Of a DNA stretch of 39,982 bases, positions 6,539-16,033 are shown one piece after another. A program made the translations under genes and the position numbers. Every line of letters starts with the position of its first letter. Position 1 is the stretch's first letter. Source of the stretch: Bacillota bacterium (GTDB lineage: Bacteria; Bacillota_I; Bacilli_A; Izemoplasmatales; Hujiaoplasmataceae); assembly GCA_003245625.1 (NCBI GenBank), contig QKCT01000001.1:1-39982 (forward strand), written 5' to 3'. Under the pieces are notes generated by a model. That model did no database searches, was not told the DNA's origin, and was given only the letters and a program-made list of their open reading frames with translations.

Positions 6539-7468
6539 TTAATAGCGTTTTAATCCTGCCTCTATGATCTGCCAAAATTTTTCGACATCGATACCGGTTG
6601 CGACATAAGTATTCGGTTCTAAATGTAGATAATTCGGTAAATCGCAATTGGTTCTACCATAGCTTGGTCCATGTGAGATATCAATCTCAGTATGGACATA
6701 CTTTGTCGTTAAAATGGTTTGATCTATCAAATATGCAATCGTTACAGGATCATGAAGCGGAGCCCCTTCCCAACCGAATACTTTTTTCTGGTTTTCATTG
6801 AATACATTCATCAGCTTCACAAATAATTCTGAGGCGATTGTTTGAATTGGTTCCATTCTTTGAATGATTTCAGGGTATACCAAGACGTTTCTAGTCACAT
6901 CCAACCCCACCATAGTAATTTTACAACCAGAGGTAAAAACGATATAAGCTGCTTCTGGATCACAAAGGATATTAAATTCTGCTGCTGGAGAGACATTTCC
7001 ATTCGTGAAAGATCCTCCCATAAGTACTACTTCTTCAATGTTCTCAATAATCTTAGGATTTGTCCTCATCGCTAAAGCTAAATTTGTCATTGGTCCAGTC
7101 GTAACAACTGTAATCGGTTCTTCGGATTGAGTCAACGTTTGGATAAGAAAATCAATCGCAGGTCTTTGGTCATAATTGATTTCCAGTTGTGGGAAATCAA
7201 ACCCATCCAAACCCGATTCCCCATGAATAGCATCGCAGACCTCTACTTCACGAATAATCGGATAGGGTACGCCTTTACACACCGGGACATTTAACTTCAA
7301 ATATTGAACTAAATGCAAGGCATTACGACCTGTTTTCTCCAATGTTTGGTTTCCGGATTCTACTGTAATACCCAACAACTCTAGATTAGGATGATTTCCT
7401 GCCAGCACAATCGCTATGGCATCATCGTGTCCCGGATCGCAATCTAAAATAATCTTTCTTTGCTTCAT
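6539..7468 (-). CDS. ribonucleoside hydrolase (inosine/uridine-preferring family)
   Basis: 309 residues, the usual size of IUNH enzymes, which cleave the N-glycosidic bond of nucleosides to ribose and base in the cytoplasm. The calcium- and ribose-binding motif DCDPGHDDA lies at the N-terminus, MGGSFTNGNVSPAAEFNILCDPEAA is in mid-protein, and HDPVTIAYL is near the C-terminus. The specificity loop cannot be read with certainty. A GTG three codons upstream overlaps the GAGGTG ribosome site, so the ATG at 7468, six bases after it, is the better start. The gene is divergent from the amylase gene. A nucleoside-binding BMP lipoprotein at the far end of the window could supply substrate, but linkage is loose. 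Confidence 0.9.
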   Translation of the reverse strand: MKQRKIILDCDPGHDDAIAIVLAGNHPNLELLGITVESGNQTLEKTGRNALHLVQYLKLNVPVCKGVPYPIIREVEVCDAIHGESGLDGFDFPQLEINYDQRPAIDFLIQTLTQSEEPITVVTTGPMTNLALAMRTNPKIIENIEEVVLMGGSFTNGNVSPAAEFNILCDPEAAYIVFTSGCKITMVGLDVTRNVLVYPEIIQRMEPIQTIASELFVKLMNVFNENQKKVFGWEGAPLHDPVTIAYLIDQTILTTKYVHTEIDISHGPSYGRTNCDLPNYLHLEPNTYVATGIDVEKFWQIIEAGLKRY

Positions 7469-7519
7469 CTTTATCACCTCAAAAGTTGATATCGTTGTTT
7501 CTATTTTATCAAATAAAAG

Positions 7520-7547
7520 TTGGGAAATCTACTTTTTGTAATATAAT
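7520..7547 (+). promoter_or_regulatory. promoter of the GH13 amylase operon
   Basis: TTGGGA, 16-bp spacer, TATAAT on the plus strand, about 39 bases before the start codon. Confidence 0.6.
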
Positions 7548-7585
7548 GAATACAGAAGATTATAAATTGATAAAGGAGAATTGAA

Positions 7586-9103
7586 ATGAATCCATCTTAT
7601 TTCGAACAATCCATACAAGAGAAAACGAAATTTCAGAACCGCGAACAAGATTGGCGAAATGGCGCTGTTGTTTATCAGGTCTTGGTTGATCGGTTCGCAC
7701 CTGCAATCGATTTTGAAATGAAAAAAGAACAATATAACCCTCCAAAAAGATTGCGACAATGGTCTGATTTGCCAGAACCAGGACCATTTCTAAAAGAGAT
7801 ACGATACACTGCCCATGAATTAGATTATTGGGGCGGAGATTTAAAAAGTGTTCAATCGAAACTCGATTATATCAAAAGTCTTAATATCGATGTTCTATAT
7901 TTAAACCCCATTCATTTGTCCTTATCGAACCATAAATATGACGCTTCGGATTACTTGCAAATATCACCGGAATTCGGGACGATGAACGATTTGCGAAACC
8001 TCTCTGATGCTCTCCATAATAAAGGGATGAAATTAATGTTAGACGGTGTTTTCAATCATGTCGGAGTAACATCTGATTTGTTTGTTAAAGCGAAGGATCC
8101 GTCCAGTAAAAAACATCATTGGTTTGATTTCAACGACAAGTATGAGGATGGGGTACGCTTATGGGCAGATGCTAGAAGCCTTCCAGAGTTGAACTTAGAA
8201 AACAAGGAAGTTCGAGATTATATTTATAACTCGAAAGATTCTGTCATTCGAACGTATCTCAAAAATGGGATCGATGGTTGGAGACTCGATGTTGCATTCG
8301 ATATTGGATTTGATTACTTAAGAGAACTAACGGATGCTGCACACGAAGAATTACCAGGTTCTATGGTGGTTGGAGAAATCTGGAATTACCCTCAAAAATG
8401 GTTAAAATCTATAGATGGCTTAATGAACTTTACATTCCGCGAGATTATCAACCGAACACTCAAAGGGGATATCACTGCTTCTCTTGCAAATCGTATGTTT
8501 AGTAAAGTCATTGAAGACGCCGGTATCGAAGGGATTTTGAAGTCTTGGAATGTGTTGGATAACCATGACGTACCTAGACTACGCAATCAATTAGAAGATG
8601 TCGCCGATCAAAAACTAGCACAAATATTGCAATTTACATTACCGGGATCTCCGAATCTATATTATGGGACAGAACTGGGAATGACAGGGGGAGATGACCC
8701 TAGAAACCGCGCTCCTATGAGATGGGATTTATACAAGGAAGATAACCCCTACTTACAATGGACGAAATCATTGATTGAAATGCATCAAGAAAGAGCGTTG
8801 AGAATTGGTGACTTTGTTCCAATTTTATCTGATCACTTGATTGCATTTATCCGCAGAACGGATAAGGTTGAAGATACAGTAATCGTTCTATTAAATCCCA
8901 CGAACAATATAATCCAGGAAGATATTTTACTCCCAGATTCTAAACTAATGAATTATTCACAATTTGATCGTCTAATGGGTACATCCAATCCACTCACTTT
9001 TATGGCTGGCTTAATGCATGTGGAAATGGATCCAAAATCTTTTGTCATATTAAAACCACATACAAAACCAGTCAAATCTTACACACCGTACAAGAGGGTA
9101 TAA
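7586..9103 (+). CDS. GH13 alpha-amylase family glycosidase
   Basis: 505 residues, no signal peptide, so an intracellular enzyme on alpha-linked glucans or maltodextrins. The four GH13 regions are intact: DGVFNH (153-158), GWRLD with nucleophile Asp235, VVGEIW with acid/base Glu264, and LDNHD with transition-state Asp328. The N-terminal AVVYQVLVDRFA and DYWGGDL are typical of the alpha-amylase/neopullulanase group. There is no N-terminal CBM34-type domain, which argues against a classical neopullulanase. Start ATG has AAGGAG seven bases upstream. It is translationally close-coupled to the next gene, three bases downstream. Exact product (amylase, alpha-glucosidase or maltogenic enzyme) is not decidable here. 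Confidence 0.9.
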   Translation: MNPSYFEQSIQEKTKFQNREQDWRNGAVVYQVLVDRFAPAIDFEMKKEQYNPPKRLRQWSDLPEPGPFLKEIRYTAHELDYWGGDLKSVQSKLDYIKSLNIDVLYLNPIHLSLSNHKYDASDYLQISPEFGTMNDLRNLSDALHNKGMKLMLDGVFNHVGVTSDLFVKAKDPSSKKHHWFDFNDKYEDGVRLWADARSLPELNLENKEVRDYIYNSKDSVIRTYLKNGIDGWRLDVAFDIGFDYLRELTDAAHEELPGSMVVGEIWNYPQKWLKSIDGLMNFTFREIINRTLKGDITASLANRMFSKVIEDAGIEGILKSWNVLDNHDVPRLRNQLEDVADQKLAQILQFTLPGSPNLYYGTELGMTGGDDPRNRAPMRWDLYKEDNPYLQWTKSLIEMHQERALRIGDFVPILSDHLIAFIRRTDKVEDTVIVLLNPTNNIIQEDILLPDSKLMNYSQFDRLMGTSNPLTFMAGLMHVEMDPKSFVILKPHTKPVKSYTPYKRV

Positions 9104-9106
9104 ACA

Positions 9107-9922
9107 ATGGAAGATAAAAATCAAACATACACAAAAAAACAGTTTTTACTAACGATATCAAACATCATACTACTATTCCCACTCGGAATTGCTTTGATAG
9201 CACTTGGAACCATATTTCAAGAAAACGGAAATGATTTTTTACTTTATTTATTCGTTGTCATTGGAATTCTCTGTTGGATTGGTGATATTGTGTTTATGTT
9301 TATGAACATGAAAAAATTGATGCACTACGAATTCGAACGAAAATTTGAAAAAGTCAAGGACTTAGAGCAACAAAAACTGGGTTCCAAACAAATGGAGTTC
9401 AATGAAGATGTACTAGAAAGTTTGCTTCTAAAAATCAAACACAAAAAGGTATCAGAAAAACTCTTTTGGATCTTCTTCCCGAACTATTGGACCAAACATA
9501 CCAGCTTCTTTTTGACCTTGGAACACAACCTCAACATGGCAGAAGCACTTGAAGAGGAAGAAGCAAATGATCAAGATGATGCGGATGACGATTTGGAAGA
9601 AGAAAGTGATTTCACCGAAGAAGAAATGGAAAAACTTCAACATGAGATCCCAAAGAAAGCATATTCAGGTGTTGTTGCTAGAGTATTAATCAATGTAGTA
9701 GATTCTCTCGACGCAGAACAAAAGAGTGCCGGTGAAAAAATCATTACAAACCAACAAGTCGTCAGTAAAGCGCTTGGCATGTTTGCGCCAATTAATTTAT
9801 ATTACATCTATGACCTGAGTACTAAAATATTGTATTATGAACCGTACAAGCGATACCGTATGTATCCAAGACCAAGAGCAGTAAAAAAATTCAACAAACT
9901 ATTAGGCATCCTTGAAGAATAA
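9107..9922 (+). CDS. two-pass membrane protein of unknown function with acidic linker
   Basis: 271 residues. Two membrane segments near residues 12-35 and 43-64 are followed by a charged cytoplasmic part. Residues ~146-180 form an acidic linker of mostly Glu and Asp. The C-terminal ~90 residues (PKKAYSGVVARVLINVVDSL to the end) look like a folded domain ending in PRPRAVKKFNKLLGILEE. No family recognised. The ribosome site (AGAGGG) lies in the last codons of the amylase gene and the genes are three bases apart, so they form one operon; whether the functions are related is unknown. A strong terminator follows. Confidence 0.75.
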   Translation: MEDKNQTYTKKQFLLTISNIILLFPLGIALIALGTIFQENGNDFLLYLFVVIGILCWIGDIVFMFMNMKKLMHYEFERKFEKVKDLEQQKLGSKQMEFNEDVLESLLLKIKHKKVSEKLFWIFFPNYWTKHTSFFLTLEHNLNMAEALEEEEANDQDDADDDLEEESDFTEEEMEKLQHEIPKKAYSGVVARVLINVVDSLDAEQKSAGEKIITNQQVVSKALGMFAPINLYYIYDLSTKILYYEPYKRYRMYPRPRAVKKFNKLLGILEE

Positions 9923-9962
9923 AAAAAACCCCGGAAACCATAAAGGTCCGGGATTTTTTTAT
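9921..9962. terminator. bidirectional terminator between the amylase operon and oppA
   Basis: A CCCGGA/TCCGGG stem with further inner pairing, an eight-T run on the plus side and an A-run on the other side, so it can end both the amylase operon and the convergent opp operon. Confidence 0.88.
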
Positions 9963-9998
9963 GCAATAACTGCGATCAACTAGCGTTATAATTTAAAA

Positions 9999-11777
9999 TT
10001 ATTTTCCTAATTGAGCGTCGTTGTTTCCAGAATCAGTTGTCCACATATCCAACATGTTGATTGGATCATTGTAGTCAGCTAACCAACCATTACGTGCTAA
10101 TACGTAATCGCCGTTCTTTCTTGTTTCAAGGAATGTACCCCATTCTTGGTTAACCAATGTAATTGTGATTCCATAAGAAGCAAAAGCTGCTTGGATGTAT
10201 TCACCGATTGCTTGGTGACCAGAAGATGTGTTGTACAAGTATTCGAATGCTGGGAAGTTTGTGAAGACACCTTCATCTTCATCATATTCGAAGTATTTTT
10301 GCAAGATTTCTACTGCTGCTGCACAGTTTGCTGCATATGCAGAAGCTGCAGTATCATAGTAACCAATGTAGTCGTCAGAATCACCAGCTGTTTCATAGAA
10401 TTGTGATCCATCTGCATTGGTAATACCCATTGCAACGAAGGAAGCTGCTGGTTCTTGTCCTGCTTGACCGATTTCGTCTACGATGTAGTTGCGGTCAAGA
10501 AGCAATGACAATGCCAAACGTACTTCTTGGTTCGCTAACAAGATTTCATCTGCTGTCATGTCTTTTGTAACTTTAGAAGGAATCAAGTCAGTATTGTTGT
10601 TGAAGACGATGTAGTAAGTACCTAATTGACCAGCTACAAAGAATTCATCAGCGTGTTCTGTTTTCAAAGATGCGATTTCATCATTTGGAACTGAATCGAT
10701 GAAGTCATAAGTTCCATTTAAGAAACCAGCAAGGATTGCAGTGTCATCATCAGAAAGATAGAAAGTGATTTCGTTCATTGTGATAGAATCTGCGTTCCAG
10801 TAGTTTGCATTCTTTGTTAAAACGATGTAAGAGTTGTGTACCCATTCAGTAACTGTGTAAGCACCGTTAGTAACATAAGTGGAAGGATCAGTTGCCCAAG
10901 TATCGGCACCAGCTTCTACTACGGATTGTTTCACTGGCATGAAAGTAGGGAATGCCAACAATTCCAAGAAGTAAGGAACGTCAACAGCCAATGTTACAGA
11001 AAGATGAGTATCATCTGTAGCAGTAACATTCAATTCGCCATCTTCATAACCATCGATGATTGCAAACAAGTAACCATAGTCAGCTGCAGTTTCGTCAGCA
11101 GCAGCACGTTTCCAAGCATATTCGAAGTCTCCAGCTGTTAAAGCGGATCCATCAGACCATTTCAAGTCTGCTTTTAATTCGAATACGTATGTAACTGTAC
11201 CATCTGCATTTTCAGTAGGTGTAGGGATAGATGCTGCCAAGTCAGCAACCAATGTACCTGTTGAATCGTAACCGATCAAACCTGCAAATGAGTGAAGGAT
11301 CATAGTAGCTCCATCAACTGCGCTGTTTAAAGCAGGGTCGATAGTTGCTGGTTCAGAAGACAAACATACACTTAGAGAATCTCCAGATCCATCTAAAGTA
11401 GTATATTTGAAGAATTTACTTCCAGTAGGAGTTGCAAAGAATCCTTCTAAATCTGTAGAAGCCATGTAAATGTCAGTATAGTAGTACAATGGAATAATTG
11501 TACCAGTTGACATCAATAGATCTTCAGCAGCATGATACAATGCGGTTCTCTTATCAGCATCTGTTTCAACTCTAGCCAAGTTGATGATTACGTCATAAGT
11601 TTCTGCCCATGTACCGTTAGTTACAACATAAGACTCATATCCAGCGATATCAGACAAGTCCATAGAATAAACTGTCGCAGCTGAATTGTCCACTGTTTTC
11701 ACAGCTTCAGTTTTTGAACATCCAACAAATGCAAAAACCAAGGCTAGTGAAACGATTAATAAACCAATTTTTTTCAT
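9999..11777 (-). CDS. oppA: oligopeptide-binding lipoprotein OppA, circularly permuted
   Basis: 592 residues. Signal peptide with lipobox FVGC (Cys20). The usual OppA body (SBP_bac_5) begins only near residue 129 (SLSVCLSSEPATIDPALN), runs through DLKWSDGSALTAGDFEYAWKR and ends with WLADYNDPINMLDMW...SGNNDAQLGK. In ordinary OppA about 80-100 more residues follow that point. Here that segment (ETDADKRTALYHAAEDLLM, IIPLYYYTDIYMAS, LEGFFATPTGSKFFKY) sits at residues ~57-125, straight after the lipobox. The protein is therefore full-length but circularly permuted, not truncated. AGGAGAGG lies just before the start. Last gene of oppBCDFA, separated from oppF by a hairpin. Captures peptides at the membrane for OppBC. 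Confidence 0.85.
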   Translation of the reverse strand: MKKIGLLIVSLALVFAFVGCSKTEAVKTVDNSAATVYSMDLSDIAGYESYVVTNGTWAETYDVIINLARVETDADKRTALYHAAEDLLMSTGTIIPLYYYTDIYMASTDLEGFFATPTGSKFFKYTTLDGSGDSLSVCLSSEPATIDPALNSAVDGATMILHSFAGLIGYDSTGTLVADLAASIPTPTENADGTVTYVFELKADLKWSDGSALTAGDFEYAWKRAAADETAADYGYLFAIIDGYEDGELNVTATDDTHLSVTLAVDVPYFLELLAFPTFMPVKQSVVEAGADTWATDPSTYVTNGAYTVTEWVHNSYIVLTKNANYWNADSITMNEITFYLSDDDTAILAGFLNGTYDFIDSVPNDEIASLKTEHADEFFVAGQLGTYYIVFNNNTDLIPSKVTKDMTADEILLANQEVRLALSLLLDRNYIVDEIGQAGQEPAASFVAMGITNADGSQFYETAGDSDDYIGYYDTAASAYAANCAAAVEILQKYFEYDEDEGVFTNFPAFEYLYNTSSGHQAIGEYIQAAFASYGITITLVNQEWGTFLETRKNGDYVLARNGWLADYNDPINMLDMWTTDSGNNDAQLGK

Positions 11778-11815
11778 AATTTTCCTCTCCTTATATTTCT
11801 TAATTTTCTATTTAG

Positions 11816-11849
11816 AAGTTTTGTATCCTCTAGAGTGTATACAAAACTT
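11816..11849 (-). promoter_or_regulatory. intercistronic hairpin between oppF and oppA
   Basis: AAGTTTTGTAT pairs perfectly with ATACAAAACTT (11 bp, 12-base loop). No U-run follows, so it is more likely an RNA stability or partial attenuation element than a terminator. It would suit the higher need for the binding protein. Confidence 0.55.
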
Positions 11850-11854
11850 TTAAA

Positions 11855-12838
11855 TCATTTATCAAGCAAGTGACAACTTGCAAAATGATTTGGTTCCACT
11901 TCTCTTAAGTATGGAACATCAATGGAACAACGGTCGAACGCTTTCGGACAACGAGTCCTGAATGGACAACCGCTTGGGATGTCGAGCGGACTCGGAACAT
12001 CCCCAGTTAACACAATACGTTTTGAATTTCTCGCTGTTTCCGGATCCGGTGAAGGCACTGCCGACATCAAGGATTCCGTATATGGATGCAAAGGTTTTTT
12101 GAAAATTTCTTCGCTATCCGCCATCTCAACGATTTTACCCAAATACATGACAGCGATTTTATCACTGATGTGTCGTACGACCAAGAGGTCGTGGGCGATA
12201 AATAAATAGGTTAATCCCAGTTTCTCCTGCAAATCTTCAAACATGTTGATGATTTGCGCTTGGATGGAAACATCCAACGCGGAAACCGGTTCATCGCAAA
12301 CAATTAATTGAGGACTTACTGCCAACGCTCTTGCGATGCCAACTCTTTGACGTTGACCACCACTGAACTCATGTGCATAGCGAGTCGCGTGTTCGCTCGA
12401 TAGTCCAACGAGTTCCATCAATTCATGAATTCTCGCTTCTCTTTGCTGCCTTGTGGTATATAAATTATGTACGTCTAAAGGTTCTCCAATGATATCTCCA
12501 ACTGTCATTCTTGGATTCAAGGATGAATAAGGATCTTGAAATACCATCGATGCATTTTGACGAAATTCTTCTAATTCCTCTTTGGTCACAACTTCTTTTC
12601 CATTGAAGAAGATTTGACCATCAGTCGGTTCATATAAATGAAGTAATGTTCTTCCGGCAGTTGTTTTCCCGCATCCGGATTCGCCAACTAGACCTAGTGT
12701 TTCTCCTTTATTAATCTTAAAGGATATTCCGTCAACAGCTTTTAATTTTTTGGATTTAAGAAATCCCACTGGGATTTCAAAGTGCTGTTTGAGGTTGATG
12801 ACCTCAACCAAAACTTCTTTTTCCTTAGCTTCGCTCAA
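11855..12838 (-). CDS. oppF: oligopeptide ABC transporter ATP-binding protein OppF
   Basis: About 327 residues. Walker [11 protein letters not shown]-loop [12 protein letters not shown], signature [14 protein letters not shown], Walker [13 protein letters not shown] and H-loop AHD are all present. The C-terminal oligopeptide/dipeptide domain has the Cys-rich [19 protein letters not shown] at 12847 lies inside the GGAGGTG ribosome site, so I take the TTG at 12838, seven bases after GGAGGT, as start; the gene then overlaps the end of oppD by 14 bases. The UGA stop in the expected place shows the standard code. Pairs with OppD to power peptide uptake. Confidence 0.9.
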   Translation of the reverse strand: MSEAKEKEVLVEVINLKQHFEIPVGFLKSKKLKAVDGISFKINKGETLGLVGESGCGKTTAGRTLLHLYEPTDGQIFFNGKEVVTKEELEEFRQNASMVFQDPYSSLNPRMTVGDIIGEPLDVHNLYTTRQQREARIHELMELVGLSSEHATRYAHEFSGGQRQRVGIARALAVSPQLIVCDEPVSALDVSIQAQIINMFEDLQEKLGLTYLFIAHDLLVVRHISDKIAVMYLGKIVEMADSEEIFKKPLHPYTESLMSAVPSPDPETARNSKRIVLTGDVPSPLDIPSGCPFRTRCPKAFDRCSIDVPYLREVEPNHFASCHLLDK

Positions 12839-13883
12839 TGTGTTCACCTCCGTTTTTCAAAGATGCGTATTCTTCCTCGGATATTTCTCGATCCGGAAGA
12901 ATTTCTTTCCGATCAACGGCTTCTTTCACATTGACCCAACAAGCCGCACTATGCGTTGGTGTCAATTGCACAATTTCGCATTTTTCTTTGAGACATATTT
13001 TCATTGCTTTATCACATCGAGGTGAGAATGCACAACCCTGAGGCATATTCAACATATCAACTGGTGATCCAGAGATTGGAATTAACCTGCCAAGAGCCTT
13101 TGACCCATATGGAATGGAACGCAACAATCCTTTGGTGTATTCATGTTTTGGATCATAGAAGATTTCATCTACAGATCCTTTTTCACATGCTTTTCCAGCA
13201 TACATCACAACAACTTCATCACACATCGAAACAATAACACCTAAGTCATGAGTTACCATAATGATAGCCATACCCATTTCTTCTTGAAGTTTCTTCATCA
13301 ATTCAAGAATTTGAGCTTGAATGGTCACATCCAACGCTGTGGTTGGTTCATCCGCGATTAGTATGTCCGGCTCACAAGCCAAAGCCATCGCGATCATAAT
13401 ACGCTGTCTCATACCACCCGATAATTCGTGCGGATATTGCTTTAAGCGTTTTGCTGGATCATTGATTCCTACGAGAGTAATCATTTCGATTGCTCGTTCG
13501 GTAGCTTCTTTTCGATTTCTTGGTGTATGTAGCATAATCGCTTCGATCAATTGATTCCCAATGGTGAAAACCGGATTTAAACTCGTCATTGGATCCTGGA
13601 AGATTATACTGATTTTACTTCCACGCATGCTACGTAACGTCTTTTTGTCAGCTCCAACCAATTCCTCACCATCGAGTTTGATGCTACCACTGACAATTCG
13701 TCCTGGATAGGAAAGAATTTGCATAATGGAATAAGCAGTTACGCTCTTTCCACTTCCAGATTCTCCTACAATCCCGAGGACCTTTCCTTTTTCTAAACTG
13801 AAAGAGATTCCATCAACAGCCTTTACTTCACCGGAATCGGTGAAAAAAGATGTTCTTAAATCTTTTACTTCTAGTAAACTCAT
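12825..13883 (-). CDS. oppD: oligopeptide ABC transporter ATP-binding protein OppD
   Basis: 352 residues with Walker [11 protein letters not shown]-loop [12 protein letters not shown], signature [15 protein letters not shown], Walker [13 protein letters not shown] and H-loop THD. The C-terminal oligopeptide-transporter extension has [15 protein letters not shown]. The ribosome site GTAGGTG overlaps the stop codon of oppC, and the end overlaps oppF, so translation is coupled through the operon. One of two cytoplasmic ATPases of the Opp importer. Confidence 0.93.
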   Translation of the reverse strand: MSLLEVKDLRTSFFTDSGEVKAVDGISFSLEKGKVLGIVGESGSGKSVTAYSIMQILSYPGRIVSGSIKLDGEELVGADKKTLRSMRGSKISIIFQDPMTSLNPVFTIGNQLIEAIMLHTPRNRKEATERAIEMITLVGINDPAKRLKQYPHELSGGMRQRIMIAMALACEPDILIADEPTTALDVTIQAQILELMKKLQEEMGMAIIMVTHDLGVIVSMCDEVVVMYAGKACEKGSVDEIFYDPKHEYTKGLLRSIPYGSKALGRLIPISGSPVDMLNMPQGCAFSPRCDKAMKICLKEKCEIVQLTPTHSAACWVNVKEAVDRKEILPDREISEEEYASLKNGGEHIERS

Positions 13884-13891
13884 ACGATCAC

Positions 13892-14983
13892 CTACGCTTT
13901 CATCTTTGGATCAAATGCGTCGCGCAATCCATCGCCTAAAAGGTTTAAGGATAACACGATGAAGCAAATGAACAACGCTGGAATCACGAGTCGGTATGCA
14001 TAACTGAATACTCCACCCAAAGCTGCGCTTGCGAGAGAACCGAGTGATGGCATCGGAGCCGCAACTCCTAAACCGATGAAACTTAAGAAACTCTCTGTGA
14101 AAATCGCACTTGGGATTTGTAATGCAGTTGAGATAATAATTACACTGATGGAATTTGGTAATAGATGCTTGCTGATGATTCTGGAGTGTGAAGCTCCAAT
14201 AGAACGAGCTGCTAACACATAATCTTGCTCTTTAAGTGTCAAGATTTGACCACGAATCAATCTCGCCATACCAACCCAGTATAACAATCCAAATACGATG
14301 AAAATACTGATCATATTGGCTCCGAGACTCGCAAGAATCGTTCCCGCCAATGCATCCTTGAATAATTGGTTGAAAACCACTGAAAGCAAAATGATAACTA
14401 GCATATCCGGTAAGGAATAAATGATATCCACGACTCGCATCATGAACAAATCAACTTTTCCACCAACATATCCGGCAACGGATCCGTATAAGGTCCCAAT
14501 CACCAAGACAATCAAACTCGCAAATAAACCGACCGATAACGATACTCTGGCTCCAAAGATAACCCGAATAAAATAGTCTCTACCTGCTGAATCTGTTCCA
14601 AATACATGTGGGAATACAGATTCTCCAGCTTCGATTAAGCTTAACTCTGTTTCTCCATATTCAAACGGTTTTAGATTGCTATAGCTAGCATCCACTGGTT
14701 GTCCTTGTGAGACACCTAGTTGATCATCATAGGAATATGGCCAAAACATTGGAATAAAGACTACTGCTAATATGATTATAGATAAGATGAATACGCAGGT
14801 CATTGCTACTTTATTTTTCCATAAACGGCGGAATCCATCTTTCCAAAAACTAGTGCTTTCTCGTAATAAAACTTGTTGTCGTTTTTCTTCTTCTGTAGCA
14901 GGAATGAAACTCTCAACATTCACATGGAAGGAAAACGGTTTGGTATATAACTTTACTTTCTTTTCTAATTTCTTATCTGCCAT
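13892..14983 (-). CDS. oppC: oligopeptide ABC transporter permease OppC
   Basis: 363 residues, longer than the typical ~300 because of an N-terminal cytoplasmic part and a large extracytoplasmic loop between TM1 and TM2. It contains the OppC_N segment (FWKDGFRRLWKNKVAM plus TM1) and the permease EAA loop RSIGASHSRIISKHLLPNS. The end GDGLRDAFDPKMKA is characteristic of OppC/DppC. GAGAGGGGG lies eight bases before the start. It lies 18 bases after oppB. Confidence 0.93.
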   Translation of the reverse strand: MADKKLEKKVKLYTKPFSFHVNVESFIPATEEEKRQQVLLRESTSFWKDGFRRLWKNKVAMTCVFILSIIILAVVFIPMFWPYSYDDQLGVSQGQPVDASYSNLKPFEYGETELSLIEAGESVFPHVFGTDSAGRDYFIRVIFGARVSLSVGLFASLIVLVIGTLYGSVAGYVGGKVDLFMMRVVDIIYSLPDMLVIILLSVVFNQLFKDALAGTILASLGANMISIFIVFGLLYWVGMARLIRGQILTLKEQDYVLAARSIGASHSRIISKHLLPNSISVIIISTALQIPSAIFTESFLSFIGLGVAAPMPSLGSLASAALGGVFSYAYRLVIPALFICFIVLSLNLLGDGLRDAFDPKMKA

Positions 14984-15001
14984 TTGTTTTTCCCCCTCTC
15001 A

Positions 15002-15928
15002 TCAATTGAAGTCGATACGAGGATCAACAACTTTGTACATTAAATCGGAGACAAGATTCATCAATACAACCAAAGTAGCCAAGAAGATAGTGGTACCCAT
15101 AATTAACGGATAATCACGGTTGGTAATACTATTGATAAATTGACGCCCCAAACCAGGAACAGAGAAAATCTTCTCTACGACCAAACTACCAGTAAGAATA
15201 TAAGCAATCATTGGCCCTGCATAGGTAATAACAGGAATCAAAGCATTCTTTAAGGCGTGTTTGTAGATCATTGCATAATAAGAAACTCCTTTAGCATTTG
15301 CAGTACGAATGTAATCTTGTTGTAAAACATCCAGCATGCTAGAACGAGTTAAACGAGTAATGTATGCGGTCGGATAGAGTGCTAAGGCGATAACTGGTAA
15401 AACCAATCCGCCTGGGTCACTACCAACCGAAGGTAAAATCTGCCAATATACACAAAATACTAATAATAGGAAAGAACCGATAACAAACGATGGCATAGCT
15501 ACAAACGCTGTTGTAGAAACCATGATGGTATTATCAATCAACTTATTGCGATTGATCGCGGCTATCGAGCCAAAGGTAATTCCAGATACCAATGCGATAC
15601 CAGCTGCCATCAACCCGATTTTTCCAGAAACTTTAAATCCATCAAGGATGATATCAACGACTTCTCTACCTCTTAACTTGATAGAAGGTCCAAAATCGAA
15701 ATGTAATAGATTCTTTAAGTAGTTGAAGTATTGAACGATGAGCGGTTTATCCAAACCATATTTCGCATTCAAAGCGTCTTGTACTTCCTGTGTAATTGCC
15801 TTTTCACTTAAAAACGGGCCGCCAGGAATGATGTTCATGACAAAAAAGGTGATTGTAATAATCAACCAAATCGTCACTATGGTAAGTAAAATACGTTTGA
15901 TGATATAGCTCATCAATTTTGAGTCCAT
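15002..15928 (-). CDS. oppB: oligopeptide ABC transporter permease OppB
   Basis: 308 residues with six membrane segments. The N-terminus YIIKRILLTIVTIWLIITITF is typical of OppB. The EAA-type loop is TANAKGVSYYAMIYKHALKNAL, and the C-terminus VSDLMYKVVDPRIDF is the family ending. UGA is the stop. GAGGAGG sits eight bases before the ATG. First structural gene of oppBCDFA, behind a near-consensus promoter and a 15-codon leader frame. Confidence 0.93.
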   Translation of the reverse strand: MDSKLMSYIIKRILLTIVTIWLIITITFFVMNIIPGGPFLSEKAITQEVQDALNAKYGLDKPLIVQYFNYLKNLLHFDFGPSIKLRGREVVDIILDGFKVSGKIGLMAAGIALVSGITFGSIAAINRNKLIDNTIMVSTTAFVAMPSFVIGSFLLLVFCVYWQILPSVGSDPGGLVLPVIALALYPTAYITRLTRSSMLDVLQQDYIRTANAKGVSYYAMIYKHALKNALIPVITYAGPMIAYILTGSLVVEKIFSVPGLGRQFINSITNRDYPLIMGTTIFLATLVVLMNLVSDLMYKVVDPRIDFN

Positions 15929-15962
15929 CCAGTATGCCTCCTCTAGATTTTATTTGATTATT

Positions 15963-16010
15963 TTACTCCTTTCCATCCATTTCGACAAGTCTAAATGAAA
16001 TTTTTTTCAT
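15963..16010 (-). CDS. possible 15-codon leader peptide ahead of oppB
   Basis: MKKISFRLVEMDGKE-stop, starting about 17 bases after the predicted transcription start, with AGAGG seven bases before the ATG. It lies fully inside the 5' leader of the opp operon. The short, charged sequence has no runs of one amino acid that would suggest classical attenuation. It could be a genuine micro-peptide, a translation-control frame or chance. Confidence 0.35.
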   Translation of the reverse strand: MKKISFRLVEMDGKE

Positions 16011-16033
16011 AAAATCCTCTATGAAAACGCTAT

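Noticed and set aside
9999-11777. oppA as a truncated or frameshifted pseudogene
   Set aside because: The missing C-terminal segment is present in frame behind the signal peptide, the total length is normal, and the start, ribosome site and terminator are intact.
11855-15004. Mycoplasma-type genetic code (UGA as Trp)
   Set aside because: oppF and oppB end at UGA exactly at the family C-terminus, and Trp is encoded by TGG throughout.
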